NCBI GenBank assembly: GCA_050247435.1
Contig: JBFWUF010000002.1
Span: 124,001-188,000 of the forward strand
From: JAJVID01 sp050247435
GTDB taxonomy: Bacteria > Acidobacteriota > Blastocatellia > RBC074
Length of the DNA: 64,000 bases
Direction of reading: 5' to 3'
The position numbers and the translations under genes are program-made. Below the pieces are notes generated by a model. It ran no database searches. It was given only the letters and a program-made list of their open reading frames with translations, and was not told the DNA's origin. Below, one piece after another: positions 1 through 9,717 of the stretch (within the stretch, counting starts at the first letter, position 1; each line of letters opens with the position of its first letter).

Positions 1-3000
1 GCACGATTCGCCGTCAACCAGGAAGAGATGCACGCACGCGTTCTTGGTGGGAGAGGTGTTGGTCAGGTTGACCCGCGTATTCTCGGCATCAGGGTTTGTC
101 GGGCTTGACGTGTAAACCGGATAGATCAACACCGACCAGCCAGGCAGTGACGTTCCGGGGCCGACCGGGCTGTCCGGCGGAGGGCCGGCGCCCTTCTTCA
201 CGTCAACGTCGGTCGAGGTGTTGTTGCCCGGATTCGGATCGGTCACACCTGGCGGCGGCGTCACGGTGACAGTATTGACCAGATTGACGCTGGCGTTGGC
301 CGCGACCCAGGCGCGAACCGTAAATGTGGCGACTCCGCCCGCGCGCAAAGACACGGTCGTGTTGATGTCGCGGAATCCGTTCGACGCGCCACAGGCGTTC
401 GTTCCCGGGCCGCTGCCCTGATTGGTGATCCGGCAAGTCCAGCTCTCGTTCGTGAGTATGATCGGCATTCTGTCCGTGACCCTGGCGTTCGTCACGTTGG
501 CAGGCCCGTTGTTGGTCACGGTGATCGAGTAAGTGATTCGGCCGCCGGGAGTGTAGACCGTCTGGTTGTCGGTCTTCACCACAGCCAGGTCGGCCTCTTG
601 CGACGTTTGTGGATTGATCGTAACAGTGAAACCACACATCGCGCTGCCAGCCGAATTGGTCGCGGCACAGGTCACCGCCGTCGCGCCAATCGGGAAGGTC
701 GAGCCGGAAGGTGGAGCGCAAGTCACCGTCGCTCCATTCGTCGCGGTCGGTGTCGTGTACGTCACGACCGCGCCGTTCACGCTCGTGGCCGTCGTCATCA
801 TGTTTATCGGACAGGTAATCATTGGCGGCTGAACCGGCGGGATGAAGCCGAAATCGTAGGTGTGATTGTTCGCGCCAGGGCCGCCGGTGTTGAAAATCAC
901 GACTGGCATGCCGCTCATAAGCGTCGCATCGGAATCGCGCTGATCCTGCGAATTGCCGCCAGCGTCCGCGGGCGAAAGATTGTTGTTCGCCAGCGGCCCA
1001 TTGCCGGTGAAATCATCCGGATTGTTTAGTTTGATCTTGTAACCCGCAGTGTTCGGCTTCAGCCCTGAAATTCCATAGATCGAACTCGCCGTGTTGACGC
1101 CCGCCGCTGACGAAAAATAGTAATTGCCGTTCGCATCGGTCACGGCAATCGCCAGCGTCGGCCCTTCGGGAGCGCAAAGCCGCACAGTCACGCCGGACGC
1201 GCCGGGTTCGTTGGCGTCTTGAACCCCATTGCCATCCAGATCGCGCCAGATGCGGTTGCCTATCTCTATCGGCGCGGCGTCGCACAACGCTTCAAGATCG
1301 CCCAGTCCGTTCGCTTTGCCGAACGGCCCATTGAACGCGCGAGCGCCGTCGTAAACACGGTAACTCTTGGTGTAGCCGCCTGTCGCGTTGCTCATCCAGC
1401 GAATGCCGCCGTCAAAAAGCGTGCTCGACTCGAAGACCGGGATCGGGTCGAACATCGTCAAAGCCACGTCGGGATAGCCTGGAATGACCACGACTCCGCC
1501 CATCGAGACTTCATCGTGGAAAGGCGGGCCGTCTTCGCGGAAATAATATTCACCGTTGCCCGGTCCCTGCCCGCTGTTTTGAGGCGCCGAGCCAATGCCG
1601 CCGCAACGCCCGTTGTTCTCCATCGTCCAACCCGTCGCGGGGCTGCCGCAGGCGCGGAGGATGTCGCCCGCTGTTACGCCGTAGTAGCGATTACTGTCCG
1701 CCGGGTTATCCAGCGATTCGACGCCGAACTGATCGCCCGCCCGGTCGCGCAGGCCGAGGATCAGATTCCCTCGATCGAACGCGATGCCGGTTAGCCACGG
1801 CTGCGGATAGATCGCGCGCCCTTCCGTTCCGATGTTTTTATAGACCGGCGACCACGCCCGCCAGGCGGACGAGAAACAGTTGCTCGGCCCCTGCTGCGCG
1901 CTGTCCGTGCAGCGGCGCGGGTAATTGAGGGCTATCTGGAAAACTGGGGCGGGTTGAAAATCGAGCGAAGCCGGATCAACCGAGTAGACGTAAGCCCGCA
2001 ACTTGTCAGCGTCGCCCCCGGGCGCGCTTTGCGAGATGGTGCTTTCAGCCGAGCAAACCATCCCGACGTAGATTTTGCCTTGATGGTAGGTGACGGCGAA
2101 CGGCCTGACATCGTTTGCGCTCGGACATCCCGGAAGATCTGTGGGAACGCCGCGGGAGCGAATGTTGGCGGACGTCGGCGCGGCGTTGAGCGGGATTTCC
2201 AGCAGGCTCCGCGAAGCGAGATTCATCGCGTAGAGCGTCGTCTCGTCATCGGAAATCGCCAGCCCGCCGAGTGAAACTTTGCCGACGGCGTTCCAGGTCA
2301 CGTCGCCGTTGTCTCGATCAAAATCACTCTGGTTGTGCGGATCGTTCCCCGCGGCGCCTGAGCCGAAGATCGTGTTGAGATTGACGAAAGTCGAGACAAC
2401 GGGACTGGCGGGATTCGTTCGGTCAATTTTATAGATCGCGCCCGTGCCTTCAGCCCCGAAGCCGGTATGCTTTTTCATGAAAGCGGCGGCGTAAAGGCTC
2501 TTTCCTGAACGCGAGTAGGCCAGGCCCCACGTCGGCCCGGTCTGCTTCGGGCTGGCGAGCATGCCTTTCATCGGGGCGTCGTAATCGCTAAACGGGCTTG
2601 AGCCGCCGTCACGCGTGGTTCCCGCTGAATACGGGAACGAAATAATCGCCGGGCCGTCCACGTTCTGTGGACCGCCGACGTAACAACTCGTCACCAGAGT
2701 GGGATTGTTCTGGCAATATTCCTGAGGAACCACGAGCGCCAGATTGATGTTTGATGAATTGCCGTCGGCGACGAACTGAACCGTCGTGCCCGATCCATTC
2801 ACTCCGGACACTCCGGCGGTGTGCGGGCCAGGCTGAAATCCCGCAGGTATGTTTGAAAACTCGATGCGGTAAGGGCCTGCGCCGGTAGCCGTCAATGAAT
2901 AGCTCCCGTCACTGCCGCTTGTGGCGGAGCCGGCGACGCCGCTTGCGTCGTAGGCCGTGACGCTGACACCTTGCACGCCCCGGTCGGACGCAATCCCTAT

Positions 3001-3303
3001 GTTGCCCGATCCGTCGTTGCCGGTGACCGGGTTGACGTCGCGCACGCCATTCGAATTGAAATCCTGGAAGACGATCCCGTTGATCGTTCCTGAGGCCGCG
3101 CTGCCCGCAGGCGATAGCCCGCGCAGGCTCAAAATGCTGAAAGCCGCCGAAAAGATGATTAAAAAGGCTACGGTGGTAAATCGCGGACTACGCCACCGTC
3201 TGATCTCTCCGTTGAGCAGATCCGAAGAGAAGAAACTGTTGCGAAATTTGTTCAGCGACGTGTTTATAGTTTCATCGTGATTCGATTTGACTGATGGCGG
3301 CAT
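1..3303 (-). CDS. Large secreted surface protein with SdrB-like, HYR and DUF11 domains (3' end outside window)
   Basis: The frame is open from an ATG at 3303 to the left edge (1101 codons, no stop), with GAGGGG just upstream and an in-frame TGA at 3316-3318. A hydrophobic segment at about residues 42-61 is a late signal peptide or anchor. Order after it: an SdrB-like fold near residues 70-145 (SDRGVQGVSVTAYD), a long region naming dates and events as in bacterial surface proteins without a recognised domain, a second SdrB-like module near 679-820 (NRIWRDLDGNGVQD), a HYR module near 824-905 (ITCPINM), and a DUF11 module near 905-1020 (VTNNGPANVTNARVTD). These are Ig-like extracellular folds, so a surface or adhesive role is inferred. 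It is divergent from the next gene. Confidence 0.85.
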   Translation of the reverse strand, partial: MPPSVKSNHDETINTSLNKFRNSFFSSDLLNGEIRRWRSPRFTTVAFLIIFSAAFSILSLRGLSPAGSAASGTINGIVFQDFNSNGVRDVNPVTGNDGSGNIGIASDRGVQGVSVTAYDASGVAGSATSGSDGSYSLTATGAGPYRIEFSNIPAGFQPGPHTAGVSGVNGSGTTVQFVADGNSSNINLALVVPQEYCQNNPTLVTSCYVGGPQNVDGPAIISFPYSAGTTRDGGSSPFSDYDAPMKGMLASPKQTGPTWGLAYSRSGKSLYAAAFMKKHTGFGAEGTGAIYKIDRTNPASPVVSTFVNLNTIFGSGAAGNDPHNQSDFDRDNGDVTWNAVGKVSLGGLAISDDETTLYAMNLASRSLLEIPLNAAPTSANIRSRGVPTDLPGCPSANDVRPFAVTYHQGKIYVGMVCSAESTISQSAPGGDADKLRAYVYSVDPASLDFQPAPVFQIALNYPRRCTDSAQQGPSNCFSSAWRAWSPVYKNIGTEGRAIYPQPWLTGIAFDRGNLILGLRDRAGDQFGVESLDNPADSNRYYGVTAGDILRACGSPATGWTMENNGRCGGIGSAPQNSGQGPGNGEYYFREDGPPFHDEVSMGGVVVIPGYPDVALTMFDPIPVFESSTLFDGGIRWMSNATGGYTKSYRVYDGARAFNGPFGKANGLGDLEALCDAAPIEIGNRIWRDLDGNGVQDANEPGASGVTVRLCAPEGPTLAIAVTDANGNYYFSSAAGVNTASSIYGISGLKPNTAGYKIKLNNPDDFTGNGPLANNNLSPADAGGNSQDQRDSDATLMSGMPVVIFNTGGPGANNHTYDFGFIPPVQPPMITCPINMMTTATSVNGAVVTYTTPTATNGATVTCAPPSGSTFPIGATAVTCAATNSAGSAMCGFTVTINPQTSQEADLAVVKTDNQTVYTPGGRITYSITVTNNGPANVTNARVTDRMPIILTNESWTCRITNQGSGPGTNACGASNGFRDINTTVSLRAGGVATFTVRAWVAANASVNLVNTVTVTPPPGVTDPNPGNNTSTDVDVKKGAGPPPDSPVGPGTSLPGWSVLIYPVYTSSPTNPDAENTRVNLTNTSPTKNACVHLFLVDGESC

Positions 3304-4423
3304 ACAAATATCCCCTCAATGAAAGACCGTGCGCGGCCGGTTCATGCGCGGCTGGTAATTTAGACTTCAAACCAGAAATAAAACTGAGTCGAATGTTTTC
3401 GGGCAACGCCCGGAGCGCACACAATAAAGTTACTCGATCAAACGACAGGCGCCTGCGTGCGCATCGCGCGGGAAAGTGGAAATACTGGCCCCAGGAATTT
3501 CAGTTCGTCAGCCTTCGCAATGGCTACCTTGCGGATCAGGGCTTAAATTAAAGAGTCCGCCAAAGCCGAATCGTGAGGTTGGTAGCCTGCCGGTGTGAGG
3601 AAGGCGTCTTTGACGCGGCAGAGTCTACGCCGTATGTAATCAAGCGTCAATCAGAAAGCTGTTTTTATCACGCGGGTTTTATCTTTTCAGGGCTGAACTA
3701 CACGAAAGATACATGCAGATTAAATTTAAATCCGTAGCCGCGAAAGTTGTAGACGGATAAGAGGAAAATGCGTAGACTAGCGCGCAAGATGAGTCCCTCA
3801 CACAGGCAATAATTCTCAGTGAAGCTCATCTGCCTCAAAGCGTTGGTCTTGGGTTTGGCTCTGGCGCCGGTCTTTTGAAAAAGGTTGCCGCATATGGTCC
3901 GACTCAAGACTGATGATCAGTCCTGACAGGTCCTTTTCCCCCTGCCCCAACATTTGCGCGAATCACTGGCGCCTTTGACACTGCTTTGAGATGGCCGGAA
4001 GTCTAGAATCTGGCCAAGAGGTTTTGGCTGATTTGCTATCGCTGAACACAAGGCCAGGACAGCATCGGATACGGCCTTGTGATCAGGTGGCCAACCTCAG
4101 CAGACGAAATTGCGTCAGAGCGGTTTGCGATATTCAACGCGGTCACTAGCGAACTCACTGGCGATTCAAATAGACATACACTGGCGCAGTCACTGGAGCA
4201 GCAGGCATCCATGCCTATTTTTGGCGCCTGTTTCGACATACAGCTTGATTTATGGTTGGGTTGTATCCGCGAATAGGTGTCTTGTTATTGCTGCGCCTTA
4301 AATCATCAAACAGTCACCGAGCAACAAACACCAAAACGGACAACTAACAAGTTAAACAACAAATTCGATTCCTTGCATAACTATCAGGTCAACTATCGGG
4401 CAAAAGCCCAGGGAGATAGTTCA
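3304..4423. other. Intergenic region between two divergent surface-protein genes
   Basis: About 1.1 kb with no convincing gene. The short open frames here lack ribosome binding sites and protein-like composition. The stretch should hold the promoters of both divergent genes, but no clear -35/-10 pair was found. Confidence 0.5.
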
Positions 4424-6673
4424 ATGAAAATGAAAACCACTCTACTCACATTATGTTTGGTGATCGGCCTCGCGGTAATCGCCAAATGGACACCTTCCTT
4501 GGTATCTGCAAACACGACCGTGGTTGTTTGCGGTCAGGTAATAAACTTCACCCCTGCTACAGCGACCACCGCAGGTTCACTCAGGATAGATTCAACCGTC
4601 TATGCGATTGCGCCTGGCGCCACAATCGGCGGGCAGGCCATTCTGAAATTAGGAGCCAGCGTCTGCCTTGATCTGACTTTCAACGGCAGCAATGAAATTA
4701 TCCCTCCCAGCAAAGTCGCGGGCAACACGGTAACTGTTTGCGGAGGCGTCAACAGTTTTACGCCTTCCACATTTCAAACTCAGGGGGCTATTTCGATCGG
4801 CTCATCCAGCTACGCCATTGCGGCGGGCGCGACGATTGACGGTCAAATGCTGATCTCGGCCGGGTCGAACATGTGTTTGACCGCCACGCTCAACGTAGCG
4901 GGCCAGATCGCCAACCCCAGCGCCATTCAGGTGAACATAAATTCGCCGATCCTGTCCTGTGGAGCCGTTTCCAGTTTTCAAGCGGCTACCAGCAACGCCA
5001 CCGGATTCATCTCCGTGGGCGGTTTGAATTACACCATCGGCGCGGGTGTCGATGTTGGGAATACGTCTCCCGGATCGAATGTGTGCCTGCAGGGCATTCT
5101 GGACGTCAACGGCCAGCTAATCACTCCCAGTTCCATCGTAACCAACGCGGGCGGGGCCTCGAAGGTTTGCGGGGTCGTAACAGCTTTCAAGCAGGCTTTT
5201 GGCGGCGTCGCCGGCTCGATCACAATCGGCGGCGTCACCATACCGATAGCGCCCGGTCTGTTGCTCCCCGGCCAGAACAACATCGCAATTGGATCTAACG
5301 TCTGCATCTCGCCGCTGGCGCTGAGCGGAGGACACATCTCCGCGGGCAGCGCAACCAGCGCGGGCGCAACCGGATGTCTGCAATTCTCATCGCCTCTGAT
5401 CGTCCACGGCCTCGTCAACAACGATCAGGATGATACATTCCTCCTGCCGAAGCCCGTGGTCTTCACCGTGTTATCAGGCTCGACGAACGCGGGAGTATTT
5501 AACGTAAGCCCGTTGACGTACGGCAATCCCGCGATTGAGAACACCAAGCCTCAAGGCGTCACGGCAATGATAAACAACTCCACCATGCGCGCGGTCTCCT
5601 GCACGGACAGCTTCTGGGACGTAATCTTCGAGATCGCGACCAAGGGCGACACCGAAGGCGACATGGTTACGCTCTTTGTTCAGAATCCCAACGGAACCAA
5701 CAATCAGGTATTGGCGATGTTCACCGTGCAAAACGGCGGGCTGATGCTCAATCAGTTGCATACCGGCATCTCCATGCTGGTGAACGGCAACGGCCCGGTT
5801 GGCGCGGGTTACTTCGTTCCCATGTTAGGCCCGGCGGGAGCGAGCGGAGTTCGCTCTCCGCAAATAACGCTCATCTTCTCCATGAACCCGAATTCAACCC
5901 TCAACGGCTGCTTCCAGATGGGCGTTGACATCAAGCGTATGGGTGGCAATGGAATGACGACGTTCGTGCCCCAGTACGTTGTTGTTAAACGCATGGGTGG
6001 TGACACCGAAGGCACGGGCACGCAAACCGGCGGTAACGGCACTTTCCCGACTGGCGCGGTCTGCGGCGTGGTTTGTAACGGATGCTTCCTGCAACCGACG
6101 CCGACTCCATCGCCGACCCCGACGCCAACCCCGACGCCGTCTCCTACTCCGACGCCGTCGCCGACTCCAACTCCGTCGCCAACTCCGACGCCGGATCCCA
6201 CTCCGACACCGACGCCACCGCCGATGCCGATCAAGTGCGACACAATCTGCTTCCGCGGATCGACGTTCTTCCAACTCAGGCTCGATTACCTGCCGAACGG
6301 CTCGATCCTGATTGGCGGCGTCAATTTAAACAACCCGGTCAGCATCCAGCGCAGCAAGGATCAGATCCGCCTCGCTTTGCAAGGAGGCGCCGGGCCAATG
6401 CAGCAGATCAATCAGCAATTTGTCGCGACACAGTTGAGCCTGGCATACGCGGGCGGAACCGCCTCGCCAGTGGTCTTCAACGCGTTCTGGAGCCGGCTTA
6501 GATGCTCCGGCATCGAATTCCAGGCCGTCACACTGAGCAACGGTGTGACGCTGTCGCCCGACTCACTGCTCGACACGCTGATTACGCAGGCGCAATTGGC
6601 GATCAGACAGAACCGCACAGCGGATATGGTCTCAATTGCGCAGATACTGGCCCTGCTCAACTCGCGTTGTTAA
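4424..6673 (+). CDS. Exported protein with four internal repeats and a Pro-Thr-Ser linker
   Basis: An ATG at 4424 preceded by AGGGAG gives 749 residues; the open frame extends 49 codons upstream, but those lack a signal peptide. A signal peptide covers about residues 1-29. Four related repeats of about 70 residues begin near 34, 102, 177 and 245, each with VCG near its start, a GSNVCL-like motif near its end and a GG-rich middle; the paired Cys may form disulfides. A conserved-looking domain follows (about 320-550), then a PTPTPSP linker (about 557-602) and a 145-residue C-terminal domain with three Cys. No family was recognised. The linker suggests a cell-surface or secreted multidomain protein. 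Confidence 0.8.
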   Translation: MKMKTTLLTLCLVIGLAVIAKWTPSLVSANTTVVVCGQVINFTPATATTAGSLRIDSTVYAIAPGATIGGQAILKLGASVCLDLTFNGSNEIIPPSKVAGNTVTVCGGVNSFTPSTFQTQGAISIGSSSYAIAAGATIDGQMLISAGSNMCLTATLNVAGQIANPSAIQVNINSPILSCGAVSSFQAATSNATGFISVGGLNYTIGAGVDVGNTSPGSNVCLQGILDVNGQLITPSSIVTNAGGASKVCGVVTAFKQAFGGVAGSITIGGVTIPIAPGLLLPGQNNIAIGSNVCISPLALSGGHISAGSATSAGATGCLQFSSPLIVHGLVNNDQDDTFLLPKPVVFTVLSGSTNAGVFNVSPLTYGNPAIENTKPQGVTAMINNSTMRAVSCTDSFWDVIFEIATKGDTEGDMVTLFVQNPNGTNNQVLAMFTVQNGGLMLNQLHTGISMLVNGNGPVGAGYFVPMLGPAGASGVRSPQITLIFSMNPNSTLNGCFQMGVDIKRMGGNGMTTFVPQYVVVKRMGGDTEGTGTQTGGNGTFPTGAVCGVVCNGCFLQPTPTPSPTPTPTPTPSPTPTPSPTPTPSPTPTPDPTPTPTPPPMPIKCDTICFRGSTFFQLRLDYLPNGSILIGGVNLNNPVSIQRSKDQIRLALQGGAGPMQQINQQFVATQLSLAYAGGTASPVVFNAFWSRLRCSGIEFQAVTLSNGVTLSPDSLLDTLITQAQLAIRQNRTADMVSIAQILALLNSRC

Positions 6674-6704
6674 ACGCGTGGTTGAAGCGGCTTTGAATAA
6701 GAAA

Positions 6705-6751
6705 GGGGTTCAAGGAGCGCTAAAACGAATTTCAGATCTCCTTGAAACCCC
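6705..6751 (+). terminator. Hairpin after the repeat protein gene
   Basis: GGGGTTCAAGGAG (6705-6717) can pair with CTCCTTGAAACCCC (6738-6751), with one bulged A and a 20-nt loop. It lies 32 bp after the stop codon. There is no strong T tract, so intrinsic termination is likely but not certain. Confidence 0.55.
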
Positions 6752-7153
6752 GCTATTTGATGATTCGATTACGATCTTGGGAGCGTTCGCATCGCTAGCC
6801 TGAACGACCCCGGCTTCCGGGCTTTCGCTGGGATCAATTTACGCGGCGCTGCTCACGCTCCCAAGCCTTTCAACCAGTCCAAACTCTCTCATCTATACCC
6901 AGTCACAACTCGCCTTACCGCGCCGCGTAACAAAAATCGCCCGCCGCGAAATATTCTCTTGACAGCATCTCCACGTAAGTGGATATTACCCGCGCCAACT
7001 CAGTATTACAGCGGTAACAAAAAGTAATTCAATCAGCGTAGCCCTTTCGACGGGAAGTACCTTCCGTCTGCTTCTATTCTTCGTGGGAATAACATAAATC
7101 TATCGCCTGGCGTGGTTTCAGGAAGTAACAGCCATTTGCCATCAGGAGGAGCT
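6752..7153 (+). promoter_or_regulatory. Intergenic region with candidate sigma70-type promoter (6959-6989)
   Basis: TTGACA at 6959-6964 is followed after 17 bp by GATATT, or after 19 bp by TATTAC. Between the boxes lies the perfect inverted repeat TCCACgtaaGTGGA (6970-6983), which is placed like a repressor operator. It would drive the broken gene that starts at 7154. The rest of the gap shows nothing else. Confidence 0.4.
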
Positions 7154-7536
7154 ATGTCCCGTCTTCAGCGGAATTCCCCGGGCGCTATCGTTACTCTTGT
7201 TATTTCATTGAGCTTGATTTGTTCTCCGTTGTTACCGACTTACGCGACTTCCAATCCCGCGCAATCCTATAACTCACCCCCCCCCTCAGTAACTTAGCTG
7301 TAGCCACTTCGTTCCTTTGCAGGCTCGCCGCGTGGCTTCAGGGCGGCGCCAATCTCGACACGATGCGCGCGAACGCTCCGCAAGCTCCGAACGCCTCCCA
7401 GCAGACGGGCACTCTGCCTTCTCCAGGCTACTTCGATCCGGTTCCGACTAACACCGCCAATTTCAGAGGCTACCGTGAGGCTTCGGCAAAAGTGCTTCCT
7501 CAGGGATTGTCGTCCAAACAAAGGAAGGCGCCTTGA
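7154..7536 (+). pseudogene. Broken exported-protein gene, frameshifted in a run of nine C
   Basis: ATG at 7154 has an excellent AGGAGG seven bases upstream and encodes a signal peptide (MSRLQRNSPGAIVTLVISLS and on). The frame stops at 7295-7297, just after C9 at 7277-7285. One extra C would join it to a protein-like frame (SNLAVATSF...GGANLDTMRANAP...GYFDPVPTNTANFRGYREA) that runs to 7536. From about 7500 the sequence is an IS66 transposase fragment in another frame, so the original gene is also cut off there. The family was not recognised. The frameshift could be a real mutation, a phase-variable tract or a base-calling error. Confidence 0.6.
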
Positions 7537-7643
7537 TCGCGCTGTATATGAGCGGGCGCCAGCACGCAGGTGAAAATCTGGAAGAGTTATACAAGATGCG
7601 CTCTGAGGGCTTGGAATTGCCGATGAAGGAAGAGTCAGCGTGA
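7506..7643 (+). mobile_element. Fragment of an IS66-family transposase
   Basis: A 45-codon frame reads IVVQTKEGALIALYMSGRQH then AGENLEELYKMRSEGLELP, ending at TGA 7641-7643. The IALxxSGRxHAGENL block is typical of the catalytic region of IS66 transposases (TnpC). Nothing of the rest of the transposase is present, and no terminal repeats were found. It lies head-to-head against an accessory-type frame on the other strand, so the patch is rearranged debris. Confidence 0.65.
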
Positions 7644-7992
7644 GGCGCGCTCCGTCCGGGCGTTCGAGTTGCAAACGATAAGCAGTCGAAGTTTGAGAGG
7701 GCAACGGTTCGGGCGGCGCTTGAGTCGTAGGCTGCGGCAACTTGAAGAATGCCGACTTGGGCGATTTTGGCGCGGCGGCGCGGTGAGAGCGTTTGGTTCC
7801 GCCCCTCTTTTTCAAGTGCCAGACTTGGACCTTCAAAACCCTCAGCAGCAGCGAAGAGGAAAACTGTTTGGTCATCTCGAGGGCTGCGCTGCGGAGTTCG
7901 TCGGGGATCGGTTCGGACTGGTATTTGCGGTTTGCCCGCCACTCGTCGAAGCGGGCTTTGAGTTCAAGCAGTTCGTTAGGAATCGAATCCAT
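7626..7992 (-). pseudogene. Truncated IS66-type accessory ORF
   Basis: From ATG 7992 the frame starts with an N-terminal region (ELKARFDEWRANRKYQSEPI), continues with SSSLLLRVLKVQVWHLKKR and ends its native part with LERPDGARLTLTLP. This layout fits the small helix-turn-helix-like ORF that precedes tnpB in some IS66-type elements. The frame stays open to 7294 but past about 7626 it is out-of-frame transposase and gene debris. The tnpB gene is missing. The assignment is by style and context. Confidence 0.45.
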
Positions 7993-8434
7993 TGTATACC
8001 TCCAAAAGTAAGATCGGGCATCAATGGAAACGATAGACGAAACGGCGATCAGAAATCAGGCGCCATTGCCGAATCAGAGGAATGTTGAAGAGAGTTATTA
8101 AGAGGCTCGATGCCGGGCATTCAGGCTGTCAAGGGACGATTGCCGAAGGGACACAGATCAATTGCTCCAAACGCAGGCGCAGAGAGAGGCTGCCAGATTA
8201 CGGCGAACAGATTTTGCGGGCGCAGCTTCGGCCGGCTGAGGGCGCAAATGATTTGCCCGGCGAGCGGACGATCTTGATCCAGCCGCTGACGTTGTGGCTG
8301 GCTGTTCAACGCGTGTTGTTTTTGGGAAAGGCGGTGAGCCGTGTTTTGCCGATGCGGATCAAGCGCGGAGGGAGTTACACAATGGCGGGACAATTTGGCA
8401 AATTGTCTCACCTCAATACGTGATATCGAGGGAG
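7993..8434. other. Intergenic region with a 19-bp palindrome (8389-8407)
   Basis: About 440 bp without a supported gene; the open frames on both strands do not look like proteins. GACAATTTG g CAAATTGTC at 8389-8407 is a perfect 9+1+9 palindrome, which could be a regulator site or a remnant insertion-sequence end. It lies 28 bp beyond the stop of the PrsW-FHA gene. Confidence 0.4.
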
Positions 8435-9709
8435 CTATTCACTTTGCAACTCTTCCAGATTTCGCCAACTCTCAAGGTTTTTGGCCTCGGGGCCTACCTG
8501 CGCCCGATAAACAAAATGAGCGCGTCCGAAACGCACTTCGCACCCGTCTTCCAGTCTGGTTTCCTTGACGCGTTTGCCGTTGACGAACGTGCCGTTGCTG
8601 CTTTCCAGGTCGTAGAGGGCGTATTCATCCTCTTCGGCCACCAGTTTGGCGTGGTGCTTGGAGACTGAAGGGTGTTCGATGACGAAGGCGTTGTTGAGCG
8701 TGCGGCCCACGGAGACTTCAGTTTCGTTGAGGATGTAAGCGATGCGCTCTTCGCCGGTGGGCGAGATCGAAACGAAATGCGGGCGTGTGTCAAGGTTCTC
8801 TTTCGCTGGGAGTTTTATGTTCGCGCCGCAGCGCGAGCAGAACTTGGCGCCGGGGCGTTGCGCGGTCGAGCAGACTGAGCAGAGTTCCAGTTCTTCAGGC
8901 TCCGGGATGAACACGCCGCATTTCGCACAACGCATGCCAGCCGTCCCCTTGGCGCCGCATTCCTGACAGTAGCGACGCAGCGGCATGTAAAGAGTGCCTT
9001 CGCGGTGGGGTGAAGTTTCGCTGTGGAATTTGATGCGCGAACGCACCCAGAAAAACAGCCAGAGCATCACCGCGATGAGTATCACGAAAAAGACGATGGT
9101 GAGTTCCCTGGCGGCCACCAGCATCACGTCGAAGAGCGAATGCAGCAGCGAGGCAAGAAGAAGGCCGCGCGCGACGGTCGGCAAACGCCGACTGAGAAGG
9201 TTCGGAGCGGCCTTCACCTTGCTCAGGCTCAATCCCCACATCGCCGAAAACAGCGCATGTCCCGGATTCGACAGCGTGCCGCGCAGCAGCAGCAGTTCCT
9301 TGTTGTCGCTCTGCGCCAGATAGACCACGTTCTCAATCGCCGCGAACCCAAGCGCCGCCGTCGCGCTGAAGATCACGCCGTCAAGCGGTTCGTCGAATTC
9401 CTTGCGGCGGTAAGCATAAAAATAGACGGCCAGCAATTTGAGCAGTTCTTCAATCGGCCCGACCACGAAAAAGAGCACGAGGATATGCGAACGCTGGTTG
9501 CGTCCGAAAAGGTCTATGAAGATTGATTGGCCGATCAGGTTCAAGATGAGGGCGGGAATCGTCGCCAACGCTCCGAACAGGAAGGTCGTGCCCAGCACAC
9601 GCACCGCCGGGCGTTTGTAGAGGGTGCGGCTGGAGAAATACCACAGCCATAGCACGCACGGCAGCAGCGACAACAAAGGCACGAGTATGAGCTGTGAAAG
9701 CGCAGTCAT
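8435..9709 (-). CDS. PrsW-type intramembrane protease fused to zinc ribbon and FHA domain
   Basis: 424 residues. The N-terminal 230 residues form a multi-pass membrane domain with the PrsW family marks: a Glu-Glu pair in GPIEELLK, a D-GVIFSATAALGF-AAIEN block, GHALFS, and LLHSLFD. These are the presumed metal-binding residues. Next come cysteine pairs of zinc ribbons (CQECG, CAKCG, CSVCS, CSRCG at about 248-300) and a C-terminal FHA domain (GRTLNNAFVIEHPSVSKHHA, then SSNGTFVNG). PrsW cleaves anti-sigma factors in Bacillus. The FHA part would bind phosphothreonine, so the protease may be recruited to or controlled by a kinase. The kinases with FHA domains in this island are natural partners. 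Confidence 0.85.
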   Translation of the reverse strand: MTALSQLILVPLLSLLPCVLWLWYFSSRTLYKRPAVRVLGTTFLFGALATIPALILNLIGQSIFIDLFGRNQRSHILVLFFVVGPIEELLKLLAVYFYAYRRKEFDEPLDGVIFSATAALGFAAIENVVYLAQSDNKELLLLRGTLSNPGHALFSAMWGLSLSKVKAAPNLLSRRLPTVARGLLLASLLHSLFDVMLVAARELTIVFFVILIAVMLWLFFWVRSRIKFHSETSPHREGTLYMPLRRYCQECGAKGTAGMRCAKCGVFIPEPEELELCSVCSTAQRPGAKFCSRCGANIKLPAKENLDTRPHFVSISPTGEERIAYILNETEVSVGRTLNNAFVIEHPSVSKHHAKLVAEEDEYALYDLESSNGTFVNGKRVKETRLEDGCEVRFGRAHFVYRAQVGPEAKNLESWRNLEELQSE

Positions 9710-9717
9710 TTTCGATT

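Noticed and set aside
1219..1794. Plus-strand 191-residue frame
   Set aside because: It lies inside the minus-strand surface-protein gene and has no ribosome binding site; its residues follow the codon shadow of that gene.
5809..6243. Minus-strand frame rich in Gly-Val repeats
   Set aside because: It is the complement of the PTPTPS linker of the plus-strand gene.
8082..8423. Plus-strand frame of 113 residues in the decayed region
   Set aside because: The composition is not protein-like and no ribosome binding site is present.
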